Shown here: positions 35,670 through 43,000 of the stretch, in pieces
How positions within the stretch are numbered: the first letter of the stretch is position 1
Layout of the letters: each line of letters starts with the position of its first letter
Assembly (NCBI GenBank): GCA_964423745.1
Contig: CAYRGG010000020.1
Location: 1 to 64,000, forward strand
DNA length: 64,000 nucleotides
Direction of reading: 5' to 3'
Source: CAYRGG01 sp964423745
GTDB taxonomy: Bacteria; Pseudomonadota; Gammaproteobacteria; Competibacterales; Competibacteraceae
Program-made: the position numbers and the translations under genes
The notes under the pieces: model-generated
The model's input: only the letters and a program-made list of their open reading frames with translations
Told to the model about the DNA's origin: nothing
Database searches by the model: none

Positions 35670-35814
35670 GTAACTGCTCACCCGTCATTCCGGCAGGGAT
35701 TGCCGGAATCTAGTTGCTAGGGATGGTAGCAAACGGTTGTTACCCACGCTTGCCGTCCATGGCGCTGGATTCTCGCCAGTCCATGGCGAGAATAACGGGA
35801 GGGTGAGTAGTTAC
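35670..35814. repeat. Second MITE-like element with 14-bp terminal inverted repeats
   Basis: Ends GTAACTGCTCACCC (35670-35683) and GGGTGAGTAGTTAC (35801-35814) are complements with one mismatch. Inside are two hairpins: CATTCCGGCAGGGATTGCCGGAAT and CCATGGCGCTGGATTCTCGC... mirrored by GCGAGAAT, of the sort common in dispersed proteobacterial repeats. No coding capacity. Fills most of the 217 bp after the REC-kinase gene. Only one copy in the window, so its repeat status is inferred. Confidence 0.5.
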
Positions 35815-35846
35815 ACATCAAGTTGATAATGTGAGAAATTCTGCAT

Positions 35847-35862
35847 GGGCAACACGTTGCCC
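35847..35862 (-). terminator. Hairpin downstream of first duplicated secreted-protein gene
   Basis: Palindrome GGGCAACACGTTGCCC 18 bp past the minus-strand stop. The same hairpin follows the paralogous gene (37603-37624), extended there to GGTGGGCAAC/GTTGCCCACC. There is no long T-tract, so it is a probable but weak terminator or a repeat that came along with the duplication. Confidence 0.4.
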
Positions 35863-35879
35863 GCTTTACATGGCTCACC

Positions 35880-36377
35880 TTAGCGACAACCACTAGGGCC
35901 TGGCTTTGATTTCAGGTGATATAAATAAACATAGTAATCGCCGGGTGGCGTAGAGGTTGAAGACAAAATGCGAAATATGTATTCATCCCCCCGCAAATCT
36001 ATATAGGCAGATGCATTTCGGTTCAAACTCACAAATCTCTGCTCACCGTTGACGCGACCATCTTTATTACAGTCCTGGTACAAATCCATTAACGTGCCGG
36101 AAGGGCCTGAGAAATATATTTGGTAGCGGCCCTGCGCCAAATAAGCGGGCTTGTTGAGCTTGAAGTGGTCGATCCCATCTTTACCCACCCCCGATATGGT
36201 AAATGCTATTTGTCCTCTGGCGACTACGGCGACGCCTCTCTGCGCACTAAAACTTCCTATGGCCACCTCTCGGTTGTCTTCAAGGTCTGGAAAGAATTCC
36301 TGCGCTGAGGCATTGATAGATAGCAACGGCATTACTGTAGTTAAGCAATATATCATCAGTTTCTGTTTAAGTTTCAT
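35880..36377 (-). CDS. Small exported protein of unknown function, tandem paralogue 1
   Basis: 165 aa with signal peptide MKLKQKLMIYCLTTVMPLLS... ending NASA-Q (about residue 25). The mature part has GVGKDGIDHFKLNKPAYLAQ, then IYFSGPSGTLMDLYQDCNKD, YIDLRGDEYIFRILSST and an ending PGPSGCR with one further Cys. The G-V-G-K-DGIDHF and repeated Y-I-DLRGDEY strands suggest a beta-rich secreted domain; I do not recognise a named family. Clear SD CAGGAG before ATG 36377. Closely matches the gene at 37639-38139. A perfect 9-4-9 palindrome lies 146 nt upstream. Confidence 0.85.
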   Translation of the reverse strand: MKLKQKLMIYCLTTVMPLLSINASAQEFFPDLEDNREVAIGSFSAQRGVAVVARGQIAFTISGVGKDGIDHFKLNKPAYLAQGRYQIYFSGPSGTLMDLYQDCNKDGRVNGEQRFVSLNRNASAYIDLRGDEYIFRILSSTSTPPGDYYVYLYHLKSKPGPSGCR

Positions 36378-36522
36378 CGTCTCAACTCCTGCAAAAGAAT
36401 AAATGAATAATGATGTAGCGGCGATTTTTTATCGTCAGATCGCTATCGCCCGTTATTCCAATCAACGGAAAGATCGATAACTGTCTTTCGATCAATAGCT
36501 TGCAGGAATGAGGTGGAACTTG

Positions 36523-36544
36523 GTATCCCATGATTATGGGATAC
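36523..36544 (-). promoter_or_regulatory. Shared palindromic operator, site 1
   Basis: Perfect inverted repeat: GTATCCCAT (36523-36531), 4-nt spacer GATT, ATGGGATAC (36536-36544). The gene-proximal edge is 146 nt from ATG 36377. On the minus strand GGGATACC is followed about 12 nt later by ATTCCT, also seen at the other three sites. Probably the binding site of the NarL-type regulator at 38519, by proximity and by resemblance to inverted TACCCAT-like NarL half-sites; that pairing is inference. Confidence 0.65.
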
Positions 36545-36604
36545 GATAATAGAGAAAAGCTCGACTAACTGAAGAACTGACAGTTCAGTACCGATGGCGG
36601 TCAC

Positions 36605-36621
36605 GGTGCGTAAATCGCACC
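36605..36621. repeat. REP-like small hairpin
   Basis: GGTGCG (36605-36610), TAAAT loop, CGCACC (36616-36621), followed by CTAC. This stem-loop type is a common dispersed repeat in proteobacterial intergenic DNA. Nothing else recognisable in the 456 bp between the two divergent genes apart from operator site 1 and the toxin-antitoxin promoter. Confidence 0.4.
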
Positions 36622-36756
36622 CTACTAAAAATAAAATGCACTGCGTAACTTCTGAATCAATCTGACTAGCGCGCTTTGCGATCAGCGAAACGAGACAATG
36701 AAAATGCTAGTATTGTCAGGCGTAGTAACCTGTATGTTAAAATCACGTCACATACT

Positions 36757-36772
36757 ACATCATATGTGATGT
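36757..36772. promoter_or_regulatory. Inverted repeat upstream of the DUF433/DUF5615 pair
   Basis: ACATCA (36757-36762) and TGATGT (36767-36772) flank TATG. It lies 62 bp before ATG 36834 and is the likely autoregulatory operator of the antitoxin. Confidence 0.4.
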
Positions 36773-36833
36773 GCTTAGGGTAAGTGCCTAGCAAATCCAA
36801 GATCAATGTTGAATGTTAAATTGGAGTCAAGCG

Positions 36834-37232
36834 ATGGCCCGCTATTCGTTAAACTTGCCACAGCAGCTTAAGCAAGATGCAGAAAACTGGGCCGCCCAAC
36901 AAGGTGTCTCGCTGAATCAGTTTGTGCTGTGGGCGGTAGCAGAGAAAGTCGGTGCTTGCAAACAGCAACTCGACGATCCGACCTTTCCGCTGATCACTTA
37001 CCGGCGTAGCGGCAGCGGTCAACCAACGGCGGTGTTACGCGGCGTGAATATCGCGGTTAGAACGCTGGTTGTTGCCGTTCAGCACTGGGGGTTGACGGCT
37101 GATCAAATCGCCGACGAGTACGGTATCAGTCCCACGCAAGTTGAACAGGCGCTAGCATTCTATCAACAGCACCGTCAAGAGGTAGACCTCGATATCGCCA
37201 CGGATCGTGCGCTCGAAGCCGAGCATGCCTAG
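36834..37232 (+). CDS. Antitoxin: ribbon-helix-helix-like N-terminus plus DUF433
   Basis: 132 aa from ATG 36834 (GGAG 7 bases upstream). The first 30 residues, ARYSLNLPQQLKQDAENWAA, look like a ribbon-helix-helix DNA-binding segment with NQFVLWAVAEK as the second helix. The C-terminal half, VLRGVNIAVRTLVVAVQHWG through IADEYGISPTQVEQALAFY, is a DUF433 helical domain. Such proteins are the antitoxin partners of DUF5615 PIN-like proteins. Overlaps the toxin start by 8 bp. Plus strand, inserted between the two duplicated secreted-protein genes. Confidence 0.82.
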   Translation: MARYSLNLPQQLKQDAENWAAQQGVSLNQFVLWAVAEKVGACKQQLDDPTFPLITYRRSGSGQPTAVLRGVNIAVRTLVVAVQHWGLTADQIADEYGISPTQVEQALAFYQQHRQEVDLDIATDRALEAEHA

Positions 37233-37578
37233 ACTGCGGTTGCATTTGGATGCGGATACTTCGATCAAAGCCCTGCAAAAAACCCTGCTCGACCGCGGCC
37301 ATGACGTGACCCGTACGCCCTGCGAATGGATTGCGTCTGATGCCAGTGACAGCGAGCAGTTGCTGGCGGCAACAGCCCAGGGGCGATGTATTTTTACCTT
37401 TAACGTGCGCGATTTTATTGTGCTTAGCCAACGTTACCCACAGCATCGTGGCATTTTGTTGGCGGCACAACAGAGCTGGACCCTGACGGGGCTTATCAGC
37501 GCGTTGGACCGTCTGTTATCAGAAAGCGAGCCTACCGCATGGAACGGCGTAGTGAGATGGCTAAACGACTGGCGATAA
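37225..37578 (+). CDS. DUF5615 PIN-like toxin
   Basis: 117 aa, a shortened PIN-like nuclease fold. RLHLDADTSIKALQKTLLDR carries the first acidic residues, RGHDVTRTPCEW the family GHDV motif, ASDSEQLLAATAQ the central acidic residue and FTFNVRDFIVLSQRYPQHRG the C-terminal one (usually TxDxDF, here NVRDF). Predicted ribonuclease of a type II toxin-antitoxin pair. ATG 37225 overlaps the antitoxin stop; the longer GTG frame (37207) adds only six residues. Confidence 0.8.
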   Translation: MPRLRLHLDADTSIKALQKTLLDRGHDVTRTPCEWIASDASDSEQLLAATAQGRCIFTFNVRDFIVLSQRYPQHRGILLAAQQSWTLTGLISALDRLLSESEPTAWNGVVRWLNDWR

Positions 37579-37602
37579 TTCCTTGGTCTAGTAAATCTGC
37601 AG

Positions 37603-37624
37603 GGTGGGCAACACGTTGCCCACC
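37603..37624 (-). terminator. Hairpin downstream of second duplicated secreted-protein gene
   Basis: Arms GGTGGGCAAC and GTTGCCCACC with a 2-nt centre, 14 bp past the stop of the 37639 gene. Also faces the convergent toxin gene, so it may serve both. The same downstream stretch, ending TTACATGGCTCACCTTAG, is present behind the paralogue. Confidence 0.45.
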
Positions 37625-37638
37625 TTACATGGCTCACC

Positions 37639-38139
37639 TTAGCGACAACCACTGGGACCTGGCTTGGATGAAAGGTGTACTAGCCTAACGTAGTAATCAT
37701 CGGCTGGCGTAAAAGTTGAAGACAAAATACGGAATACGTATTCATCCCCTCGTAAATCCACATAAGCATAGGTATTTCGACTCAAACCTATGATTCGCTG
37801 CTCACCATTGACGCGACCGTCTTTGTTACAGTCTTGGTACAGATCCATTAACGTACCAGCAGGACCGGAGAAAGCTATTTGGTAGCGACCTTGCGCCAAA
37901 TAAGCGGGTTTGTTGAGCTTGAAGTGGTCGATCCCGTCTTTCCCTACCCCTGGTATGATATGGGCTATGTTTCCTCTCGCAAACACCTCGCCGCCCCTTC
38001 TCGCACTGAAGCTTCCCAGGGCCACTGATCGGTTATCTTCAAGGTCTGGATAGTAGTTTTCCTCTGCTGAAGCAGTCATAGACAACAACGGCATTACTGT
38101 AGTTAAGCAAAGGGTCATCAGTTTCTGTTTAAATTTCAT
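37639..38139 (-). CDS. Small exported protein of unknown function, tandem paralogue 2
   Basis: 166 aa. Signal peptide MKFKQKLMTLCLTTVMPLLS... ending TASA-E; mature NYYPDLEDNRSVALGSFSAR, then the same GVGKDGIDHFKLNKPAYLAQ block, GPAGTLMDLYQDCNKDGRVN, YVDLRGDEYVFRILSST and C-terminal KPGPSGCR. Most differences from paralogue 1 lie in residues 25-60. The leader, ribosome site, palindrome and downstream hairpin are duplicated as well, so the copied unit is about 740 bp. Operator site 2 is again exactly 146 nt before the ATG. It is divergent from the NarL-type regulator. Confidence 0.85.
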   Translation of the reverse strand: MKFKQKLMTLCLTTVMPLLSMTASAEENYYPDLEDNRSVALGSFSARRGGEVFARGNIAHIIPGVGKDGIDHFKLNKPAYLAQGRYQIAFSGPAGTLMDLYQDCNKDGRVNGEQRIIGLSRNTYAYVDLRGDEYVFRILSSTFTPADDYYVRLVHLSSKPGPSGCR

Positions 38140-38284
38140 CGTCTCAACTCCTGCAAAAAAATGAATGAATAATGATGTAGCGGCGATTTTTTATCTTCAG
38201 ATTGATATCGCCCGTTATTTCAACCCATTGAAAGATCGATAACTGTCTTTCAATCAATAGCTTGCAGGAATAACGTGGAACTTG

Positions 38285-38306
38285 GTATCCCATGATTTTG
38301 GGATAA
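38285..38306 (-). promoter_or_regulatory. Shared palindromic operator, site 2
   Basis: GTATCCCAT (38285-38293), spacer GATT, TTGGGATAA (38298-38306): two mismatches in the distal arm. 146 nt from ATG 38139 and about 212 nt from the regulator start 38519, so it could also allow autoregulation of the regulator. Confidence 0.6.
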
Positions 38307-38518
38307 ACTAATAGAGACAAGCGCTTGACAAACTCAAGAGCTGGCGATTCAACGTAACCAGAAGATAGTATTGACGAGCATTAGCTTTGCGGTAGTCTGA
38401 CGTGATCAACCCAGTGGTTGCTAATTGACTCGTAGACTATTCTGCATAATTAAAAGCTATGCGATAGCAGATATTTAGAGCAGCGGAGAACTAACAAGGT
38501 AGTTTGGGGGCAAAGCTC

Positions 38519-39199
38519 GTGAACGATGAAACAACCTATTCAGTGCTTCTAGTAGAAGATGACGGACCAACCCGGGAACGCTTAGCAGGTATTATCGCTG
38601 CTCATCCGCGTCTTGACCTATTACCGACGTGCGGCAACCTTGCCCAAGGTAGAGCACAGTTGGCCATCCAACCACCCTATGTGCTGCTGGTCGATTTAGG
38701 ATTACCAGATGGTCACGGCGTGGAATTGATCCGCGAAGCGCGTCACAAGGACGAGCATATTGAAATCATGGTGATTTCCGTATTCGGCGATGAGCGCAAT
38801 GTGATTAATGCCATCGAGGCGGGAGCCACCGGTTATCTGTTAAAAGACGGAGATTCCAGCTATATTGGCGAGTCCATTCTGGATTTGATGGCCGGGGGCT
38901 CACCCATCAGTCCTCCCATTGCCCGTCATCTGTTAAAACGCTTTAGTACTACCCACCCCGAAGCAGCAGCGCCTAAAGACGACGAGTCAACACCGCACCT
39001 AACCAAGCGCGAAATCGATGTGCTCAATACCGTGGCTAAAGGGCTGACTTATATAGAAATTGCTGATGTATTGAGTATGTCACCCCACACCGTGACCTCT
39101 CACATTAAAAACATCTACCGCAAGCTAGAAGTGCGCTCTCGCAGCGAAGCGGTTTTCGAAGCCGTGCAGTTGGGATTGATCGACATTCATTCCTCTTGA
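38519..39199 (+). CDS. NarL/FixJ-family response regulator
   Basis: 226 aa. The receiver (about 7-122) has LLVEDDGPTRERL, YVLLVDLGLPDGHG with phosphoacceptor Asp59, VISVFGD and the Lys of YLLKDGD. The LuxR-type helix-turn-helix (about 162-220) reads LTKREIDVLNTVAKGLTYIE and MSPHTVTSHIKNIYRKLEV. I chose GTG 38519 because GGGGG lies 8 bases upstream; the TTG at 38504 lies on top of that ribosome site. It is the natural target of the HisKA_3 kinase at 34571 and the best candidate reader of the four palindromes. Convergent with the 39204 gene (4-bp gap). Confidence 0.92.
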   Translation: MNDETTYSVLLVEDDGPTRERLAGIIAAHPRLDLLPTCGNLAQGRAQLAIQPPYVLLVDLGLPDGHGVELIREARHKDEHIEIMVISVFGDERNVINAIEAGATGYLLKDGDSSYIGESILDLMAGGSPISPPIARHLLKRFSTTHPEAAAPKDDESTPHLTKREIDVLNTVAKGLTYIEIADVLSMSPHTVTSHIKNIYRKLEVRSRSEAVFEAVQLGLIDIHSS

Positions 39200-39203
39200 T
39201 TCC

Positions 39204-39962
39204 TCAATTGCTTTCTTCTTGCATTAAATAGACGACCATACTGGAATAACTATCCCCTTTGTCTATATGGTCGATAGTAAATTTGCTAAACATGTCAGCC
39301 ACCTTTTCGAGGAAGTGGTTGCTAAAAACACTAGATGCCTGGGGATTGTCATGCTGCACTTCGAGACTACAAAGGCTTGAACGACATTCCAGACCGATAA
39401 GGCTTGTTTCAGAAAACATCTCATCCTGTAAGGCTCTCTCGATGAGTTCGGTTGCCTGAACAGACCAGCCTCCATAGTCGATTTCGCTCTGAAAGCGATC
39501 TTCGATGGAGGCCATATATTGACGCAACTGCCACTCCGACTCCTCCTGCGCCGCTAATTCTTCGGCTTCCAGTATTGCCAGCGGTTTATCTTCATCGGCA
39601 TAAAAATCACCCTCCGTTATAGCAAGTGTTTCACGCTCCGCGAGGGTTTCGACATCGCGCCGTAGGGCGTCTACCTCAACCTTGAGGCGTGATATTTCAC
39701 GCCTTAAGGCGAGGAGACCAGAATCATCATACGGGTTCACAGCCTTGGTTTGACTATCCATGCTCTCAACCAAGCTATCGGAACGCTTGAGATGTATCTC
39801 CGGGGAGTTTCCGACCAATTCAGAATCCCTGCCAGACGGGTCCCAAGGCTGATCCGCTTGCTGAGAGCTAACGCTACTATTCGACATCAAGGGCGTGGTC
39901 ATGGTCCAAAGACTATAAATAGCCGCGACAAAAACCCCAAGGACGAACAAAAACCGCATCAT
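39204..39962 (-). CDS. Single-pass membrane protein with coiled coil, unknown function
   Basis: 252 aa. N-terminal membrane helix MMRFLFVLGVFVAAIYSLW, a polar Ser/Asp-rich linker, a coiled coil (about 82-112: ALRREISRLKVEVDALRRDV), an acidic stretch, and a C-terminal domain with the paired cysteines LECRSSLCSLEV (about 200-211), a motif seen in many uncharacterised proteobacterial exported proteins. Likely anchored in the inner membrane facing the periplasm. 37 bp downstream of the exported-protein gene at 40500, so likely the second gene under operator site 3. Confidence 0.75.
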   Translation of the reverse strand: MMRFLFVLGVFVAAIYSLWTMTTPLMSNSSVSSQQADQPWDPSGRDSELVGNSPEIHLKRSDSLVESMDSQTKAVNPYDDSGLLALRREISRLKVEVDALRRDVETLAERETLAITEGDFYADEDKPLAILEAEELAAQEESEWQLRQYMASIEDRFQSEIDYGGWSVQATELIERALQDEMFSETSLIGLECRSSLCSLEVQHDNPQASSVFSNHFLEKVADMFSKFTIDHIDKGDSYSSMVVYLMQEESN

Positions 39963-39999
39963 GATACTTTACCTTTTTACAGAGTTCAGTTGCGAGTCC

Positions 40000-40500
40000 C
40001 TAAAACTCATTAACGCGATACTCAATCAGCCGAGTAAACCTAGGAGAAAGACTGCAGCTCAAGGCATAATGTCCAGCGTGGGCCTGACTAACATCCACAT
40101 CCTGCAGCGTTAAAGTATGAAAACCGGCCCGGCCGAAGACGGAAGCAGAATCGGTTTCGAACGCGCCTCCTTTGTCATCGAAACTCCGCAGTTCACATCG
40201 ACTCCCTACACTGCTTTCGCCACGTAGCGTTTGAATACGGACCGTCACTTGAGCGATACCATTCGAGTTGGTCGTGTTATCACGGACAATTGGACAGATT
40301 ACCCTCATGGAGCTTGATCTATTTTGATTCTCAATGAACGAACCGGATGCATTAAGATCGGATACTCTTGCTCCACGCTCTGGTTGACATGCGGCTCCTG
40401 GATAGATCTTTGAATCCCCAGCGAAGGCTGCTGGCGCAGTACTCATAGCCAGTATAGAAATAGAACTAGCGGCAAACAATTTGATATGTGATTTCATCAT
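40000..40500 (-). CDS. Exported protein of unknown function (YPGAACQP-type)
   Basis: 166 aa from ATG 40500, with GGAG six bases upstream; the longer frame starts with a TTG inside that ribosome site. Signal peptide about 1-27 ending AAFA-G. The mature protein begins KIYPGAACQP and has VICPIVRDNTTNSNG, RCELRSFDDKGG and YALSCSLSP, giving four cysteines for two likely disulfides. Small secreted beta-rich proteins with a YPG-CQ...CP-VRD pattern are common and uncharacterised in proteobacteria. Operator site 3 lies 146 nt upstream. Confidence 0.8.
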   Translation of the reverse strand: MMKSHIKLFAASSISILAMSTAPAAFAGDSKIYPGAACQPERGARVSDLNASGSFIENQNRSSSMRVICPIVRDNTTNSNGIAQVTVRIQTLRGESSVGSRCELRSFDDKGGAFETDSASVFGRAGFHTLTLQDVDVSQAHAGHYALSCSLSPRFTRLIEYRVNEF

Positions 40501-40645
40501 TTCTATCTCCAAATTAAATTTATAAAGTTTGTTTAGTGACGATAGCCGTTACGATCAGTCCGTAGATAAAAGAGCTTTACTCATTCCTCGAACGATGTTT
40601 GTATCGGCGATCGAGATATACTTTAGGAATTTTATTGATTGATCG

Positions 40646-40667
40646 GTATCCCATATTCTTGGTATAT
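40646..40667 (-). promoter_or_regulatory. Shared palindromic operator, site 3
   Basis: Conserved arm GTATCCCAT (40646-40654), spacer ATTC, degenerate distal arm TTGGTATAT. 146 nt from ATG 40500. The gene-proximal flank GATACCGATCAATCA (minus strand) is identical to that at site 4, extending the conserved unit beyond the palindrome. Confidence 0.55.
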
Positions 40668-40809
40668 GCACTCAGTCGACCAATAACGAAACCGCCATCA
40701 TCAATGCGAACCAAATTGAAAGCGCGGTCATAGCATGACCTTGCTTTGGGAAGACATAAGACTTAGAAGATTACGAACCGACTTGTATCAAGAAGATAAA
40801 AGCCTTTAT

Positions 40810-40836
40810 GTTGGGGTTCATTTTATTCACCCCAAC
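40810..40836. repeat. REP-like hairpin, copy 1
   Basis: GTTGGGGT (40810-40817), 11-nt loop, ACCCCAAC (40829-40836). The same hairpin with 11-bp arms is at 63552-63584. It lies in a 470-bp stretch (40501-40970) holding otherwise only operator site 3 and the hairpin at 40865. Confidence 0.6.
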
Positions 40837-40864
40837 CTACAAAAGCTGGTCTATAGAAAGTGTT

Positions 40865-40895
40865 CAGCAGGTCGTGATGATCGACCTGCTGTTTT
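40865..40895 (+). terminator. Strong hairpin downstream of the beta-helix gene
   Basis: CAGCAGGTCG (40865-40874), loop TGATGAT, CGACCTGCTG (40882-40891), then TTTT on the plus strand. It lies about 80 bp past the minus-strand stop at 40971, so it may end that transcript, although the T-tract is on the other strand. Confidence 0.45.
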
Positions 40896-40970
40896 GAGGT
40901 ATGGCGAATGCGTCAGGCTAGGATATTTTTAGATTGCGAAGACGAACTCACGCTTGGCTTAGAGGATCTA

Positions 40971-42128
40971 TCAACTAATAATCTGTTCTTTACCGGTTCG
41001 CACGTCTACTCCTTTTATAACATTCCCATGCTCCTGAGGAGCACGGATCTTAACTTCCTCAGCAATATCGCCGTTGGCGGCGCGAAATCCCCAGTTTACG
41101 AATTTATTCCGTTGACTGTGTTTATCGATGACGACCACCTTAACACCAAGATCGCTAAAGGCCCGTTGTCCGGGTAGGGCTAGACGTGTATCAAAGGTAC
41201 AGTCATTACAGGCAAACATTTCTAGACCGTTACCGATACCACTGCCATCTTCTTCATTGGGCGTACCCAAACCTAGTTGATCGACCTGCATAAAAACACA
41301 GTTGGTCATTTTGATGATGGGTTTTTCTCCCAGTCCTTCGGTCGCCAAGTTTTTCAGATGACTAGCCTGACAATTGATAAATTCGAACGAAGGGTTATGT
41401 CTGCCCCCGTTACTAAAACTATCTGAAAAACCACAACGGACCAACCGACCCTTGAAAACTTGAGCATAGCCGCCCCGCCGAATAGGGCTGTGTAGATTTG
41501 CAAGACTAGAAAAGGAAATGCCTGGGGTGTCTCCCAGAGGAACCTCGCCGTTTTCACCCCTATGATTGGTGTCCGTTTTTAGCAGAATCGTATCGTGATC
41601 TGGCGCATCACCCCGTTTATTATCTCCAATAATATTCTGAAACTGAGAGAAAAACACACTGGCTTCCAGATCGATGAGCACCTTATGGTATGAATTACTA
41701 CCCTTAATCAGCAGATCTTTTAGATCGATTTGAAGCCTTTCATTTCTGTAGTCATCAAACGTTTTCTGACCCGTATGATGATAATGAATCGCCTTGACAT
41801 CGCCCACGTCCGGCAATTCAAGGGTTAGGTTTGCTATTTTCTGTTCCCAGGTGCGTTTACGCACTTTTTCCCATTCAATCAGCGCACGACCGGAAGGGAA
41901 ATCCGCCGTGCCCACAATGCGAGACGTGTATTTATCACCGCCGACGATCTTCACCACATGGACAGGAGTAAAGTCGGTACGGGGCAGGATAACTGGCTGA
42001 GAGATCATCACATCAACGCCCGGCGGTATGAAAACCGTACCCCCCAACGGGGAGGATTCTACAGCCGCATGGACAGCGTCTTGTAGGGATGGATAATCGG
42101 TCACGTCGATAAACTTGTTGATATTCAT
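40971..42128 (-). CDS. Pectate-lyase-like right-handed beta-helix protein
   Basis: 385 aa from ATG 42128, with AGGAG eight bases upstream; the track start (42152) lies ahead of that ribosome site. The N-terminus, FIDVTDYPSLQDAVHAAVES through GGTVFIPPGVDVMIS, is the capping helix and first turn of pectate-lyase-superfamily/tailspike-like helices, followed by short repeated strands (LTLELPDVGDVKAIHYHH, LIDLEASVFFSQFQNIIGDN, FEFINCQASHLKNL, IIKMTNCVFMQVDQLGLG). No signal peptide is visible, unlike its neighbours. Could bind or cleave polysaccharide. Downstream of the 42868 gene on the same strand, possibly cotranscribed from operator site 4. Confidence 0.72.
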   Translation of the reverse strand: MNINKFIDVTDYPSLQDAVHAAVESSPLGGTVFIPPGVDVMISQPVILPRTDFTPVHVVKIVGGDKYTSRIVGTADFPSGRALIEWEKVRKRTWEQKIANLTLELPDVGDVKAIHYHHTGQKTFDDYRNERLQIDLKDLLIKGSNSYHKVLIDLEASVFFSQFQNIIGDNKRGDAPDHDTILLKTDTNHRGENGEVPLGDTPGISFSSLANLHSPIRRGGYAQVFKGRLVRCGFSDSFSNGGRHNPSFEFINCQASHLKNLATEGLGEKPIIKMTNCVFMQVDQLGLGTPNEEDGSGIGNGLEMFACNDCTFDTRLALPGQRAFSDLGVKVVVIDKHSQRNKFVNWGFRAANGDIAEEVKIRAPQEHGNVIKGVDVRTGKEQIIS

Positions 42129-42184
42129 GGCGTGTGCTCCTAAAAGAAACAATATCGATAACCTAAAATTCCTTATTCGCCGCC

Positions 42185-42214
42185 GCCGAACAACCTCAGC
42201 TATTCGGCGGCAGT
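42185..42214. repeat. Intergenic hairpin between two minus-strand genes
   Basis: GCCGCCGAA and TTCGGCGGC separated by 12 nt. It could attenuate read-through from the 42230 gene into the beta-helix gene. No T-tract on either strand. Confidence 0.4.
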
Positions 42215-42229
42215 GTTCCCGTAAAACCT

Positions 42230-42868
42230 TTAGCTATCTATGTCATGAGCACACCAAAACTGGCGATTGTCTGACTTGTTACAGGTCCCTTCAAAGTTGT
42301 TTTGATCAGGATCGTTGTTTCCGGTAATGCTTCGATTGCCGCACAAGGCTCTGTCGTCGGAAACTAAGTCGGGACCAATCCACCGTCCACTGGGGTTATA
42401 CCGAGCATCCAATTGCGAGGCAAGATAGACAAAAGAGAGATCTCCATAACTGGCTACCCGGGCTTTTTGACCTTGGCAGGTGATCATCGCCACATTGAAC
42501 TGACGAGCACTGATGGGATCAGCGCTGATGCAAAGATCAGTGCCAGCCTGCAGAAAACCAGCGCGACAACCGGGTGCAGGCACAGCCGCTTTGGTTTGAA
42601 CGGTTCCCTCCTGTTCCTCGACCATGCGGATAATGGGTGTATCCTGTGGATCGAATGGATCGGTGCCTTCCTCGTCTTCGGTCACATCGGGATAACCATC
42701 CTTATCGCTGTCTTCAAACACCACATCACCGTCGGGCAGGGCATCGGCATCTACTACCTCTGGCAATGCATCAGGTATTGACTCTTGGGCAAAGACCGGG
42801 GCAATATGATTCATGGTCAGAGCCATGAAAGCGATTAGTGCAAGCTTATTAGTAGATGGGCAAGTCAT
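42230..42868 (-). CDS. Exported protein with TSP3-like calcium-binding stretch
   Basis: 212 aa from ATG 42868, which has GGAGG nine bases upstream. Signal peptide MTCPSTNKLALIAFMALTMN... ending VFA-Q. Then an acidic region, DSDKDGYPDVTEDEEGTDPF, of the thrombospondin type 3/calcium-binding type. The C-terminal domain (about 105-212) has five or six Cys, CQGQKARVASYGDLSFVYLA, GRWIGPDLVSDD and RQFWCAHD, weakly recalling C-type-lectin-like folds; I do not assign a family. Operator site 4 is 133 nt upstream and almost perfect. Confidence 0.78.
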   Translation of the reverse strand: MTCPSTNKLALIAFMALTMNHIAPVFAQESIPDALPEVVDADALPDGDVVFEDSDKDGYPDVTEDEEGTDPFDPQDTPIIRMVEEQEGTVQTKAAVPAPGCRAGFLQAGTDLCISADPISARQFNVAMITCQGQKARVASYGDLSFVYLASQLDARYNPSGRWIGPDLVSDDRALCGNRSITGNNDPDQNNFEGTCNKSDNRQFWCAHDIDS

Positions 42869-43000
42869 CTTGTATTTCCTCCGAAAATTCAAGTAATAAT
42901 TTTATTAATCCATTTAGGGTTGATAGCCGCTACAAACATTCCATTGAGGAGTGTGTGTAGCGACTTCGGGATCTAGGTTAGGGAATAGTGTGATTGATCG

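Noticed and set aside
40735..40932. 65-codon frame upstream of the beta-helix gene
   Set aside because: It runs through the REP-like hairpin and the terminator-like hairpin and has no motif.
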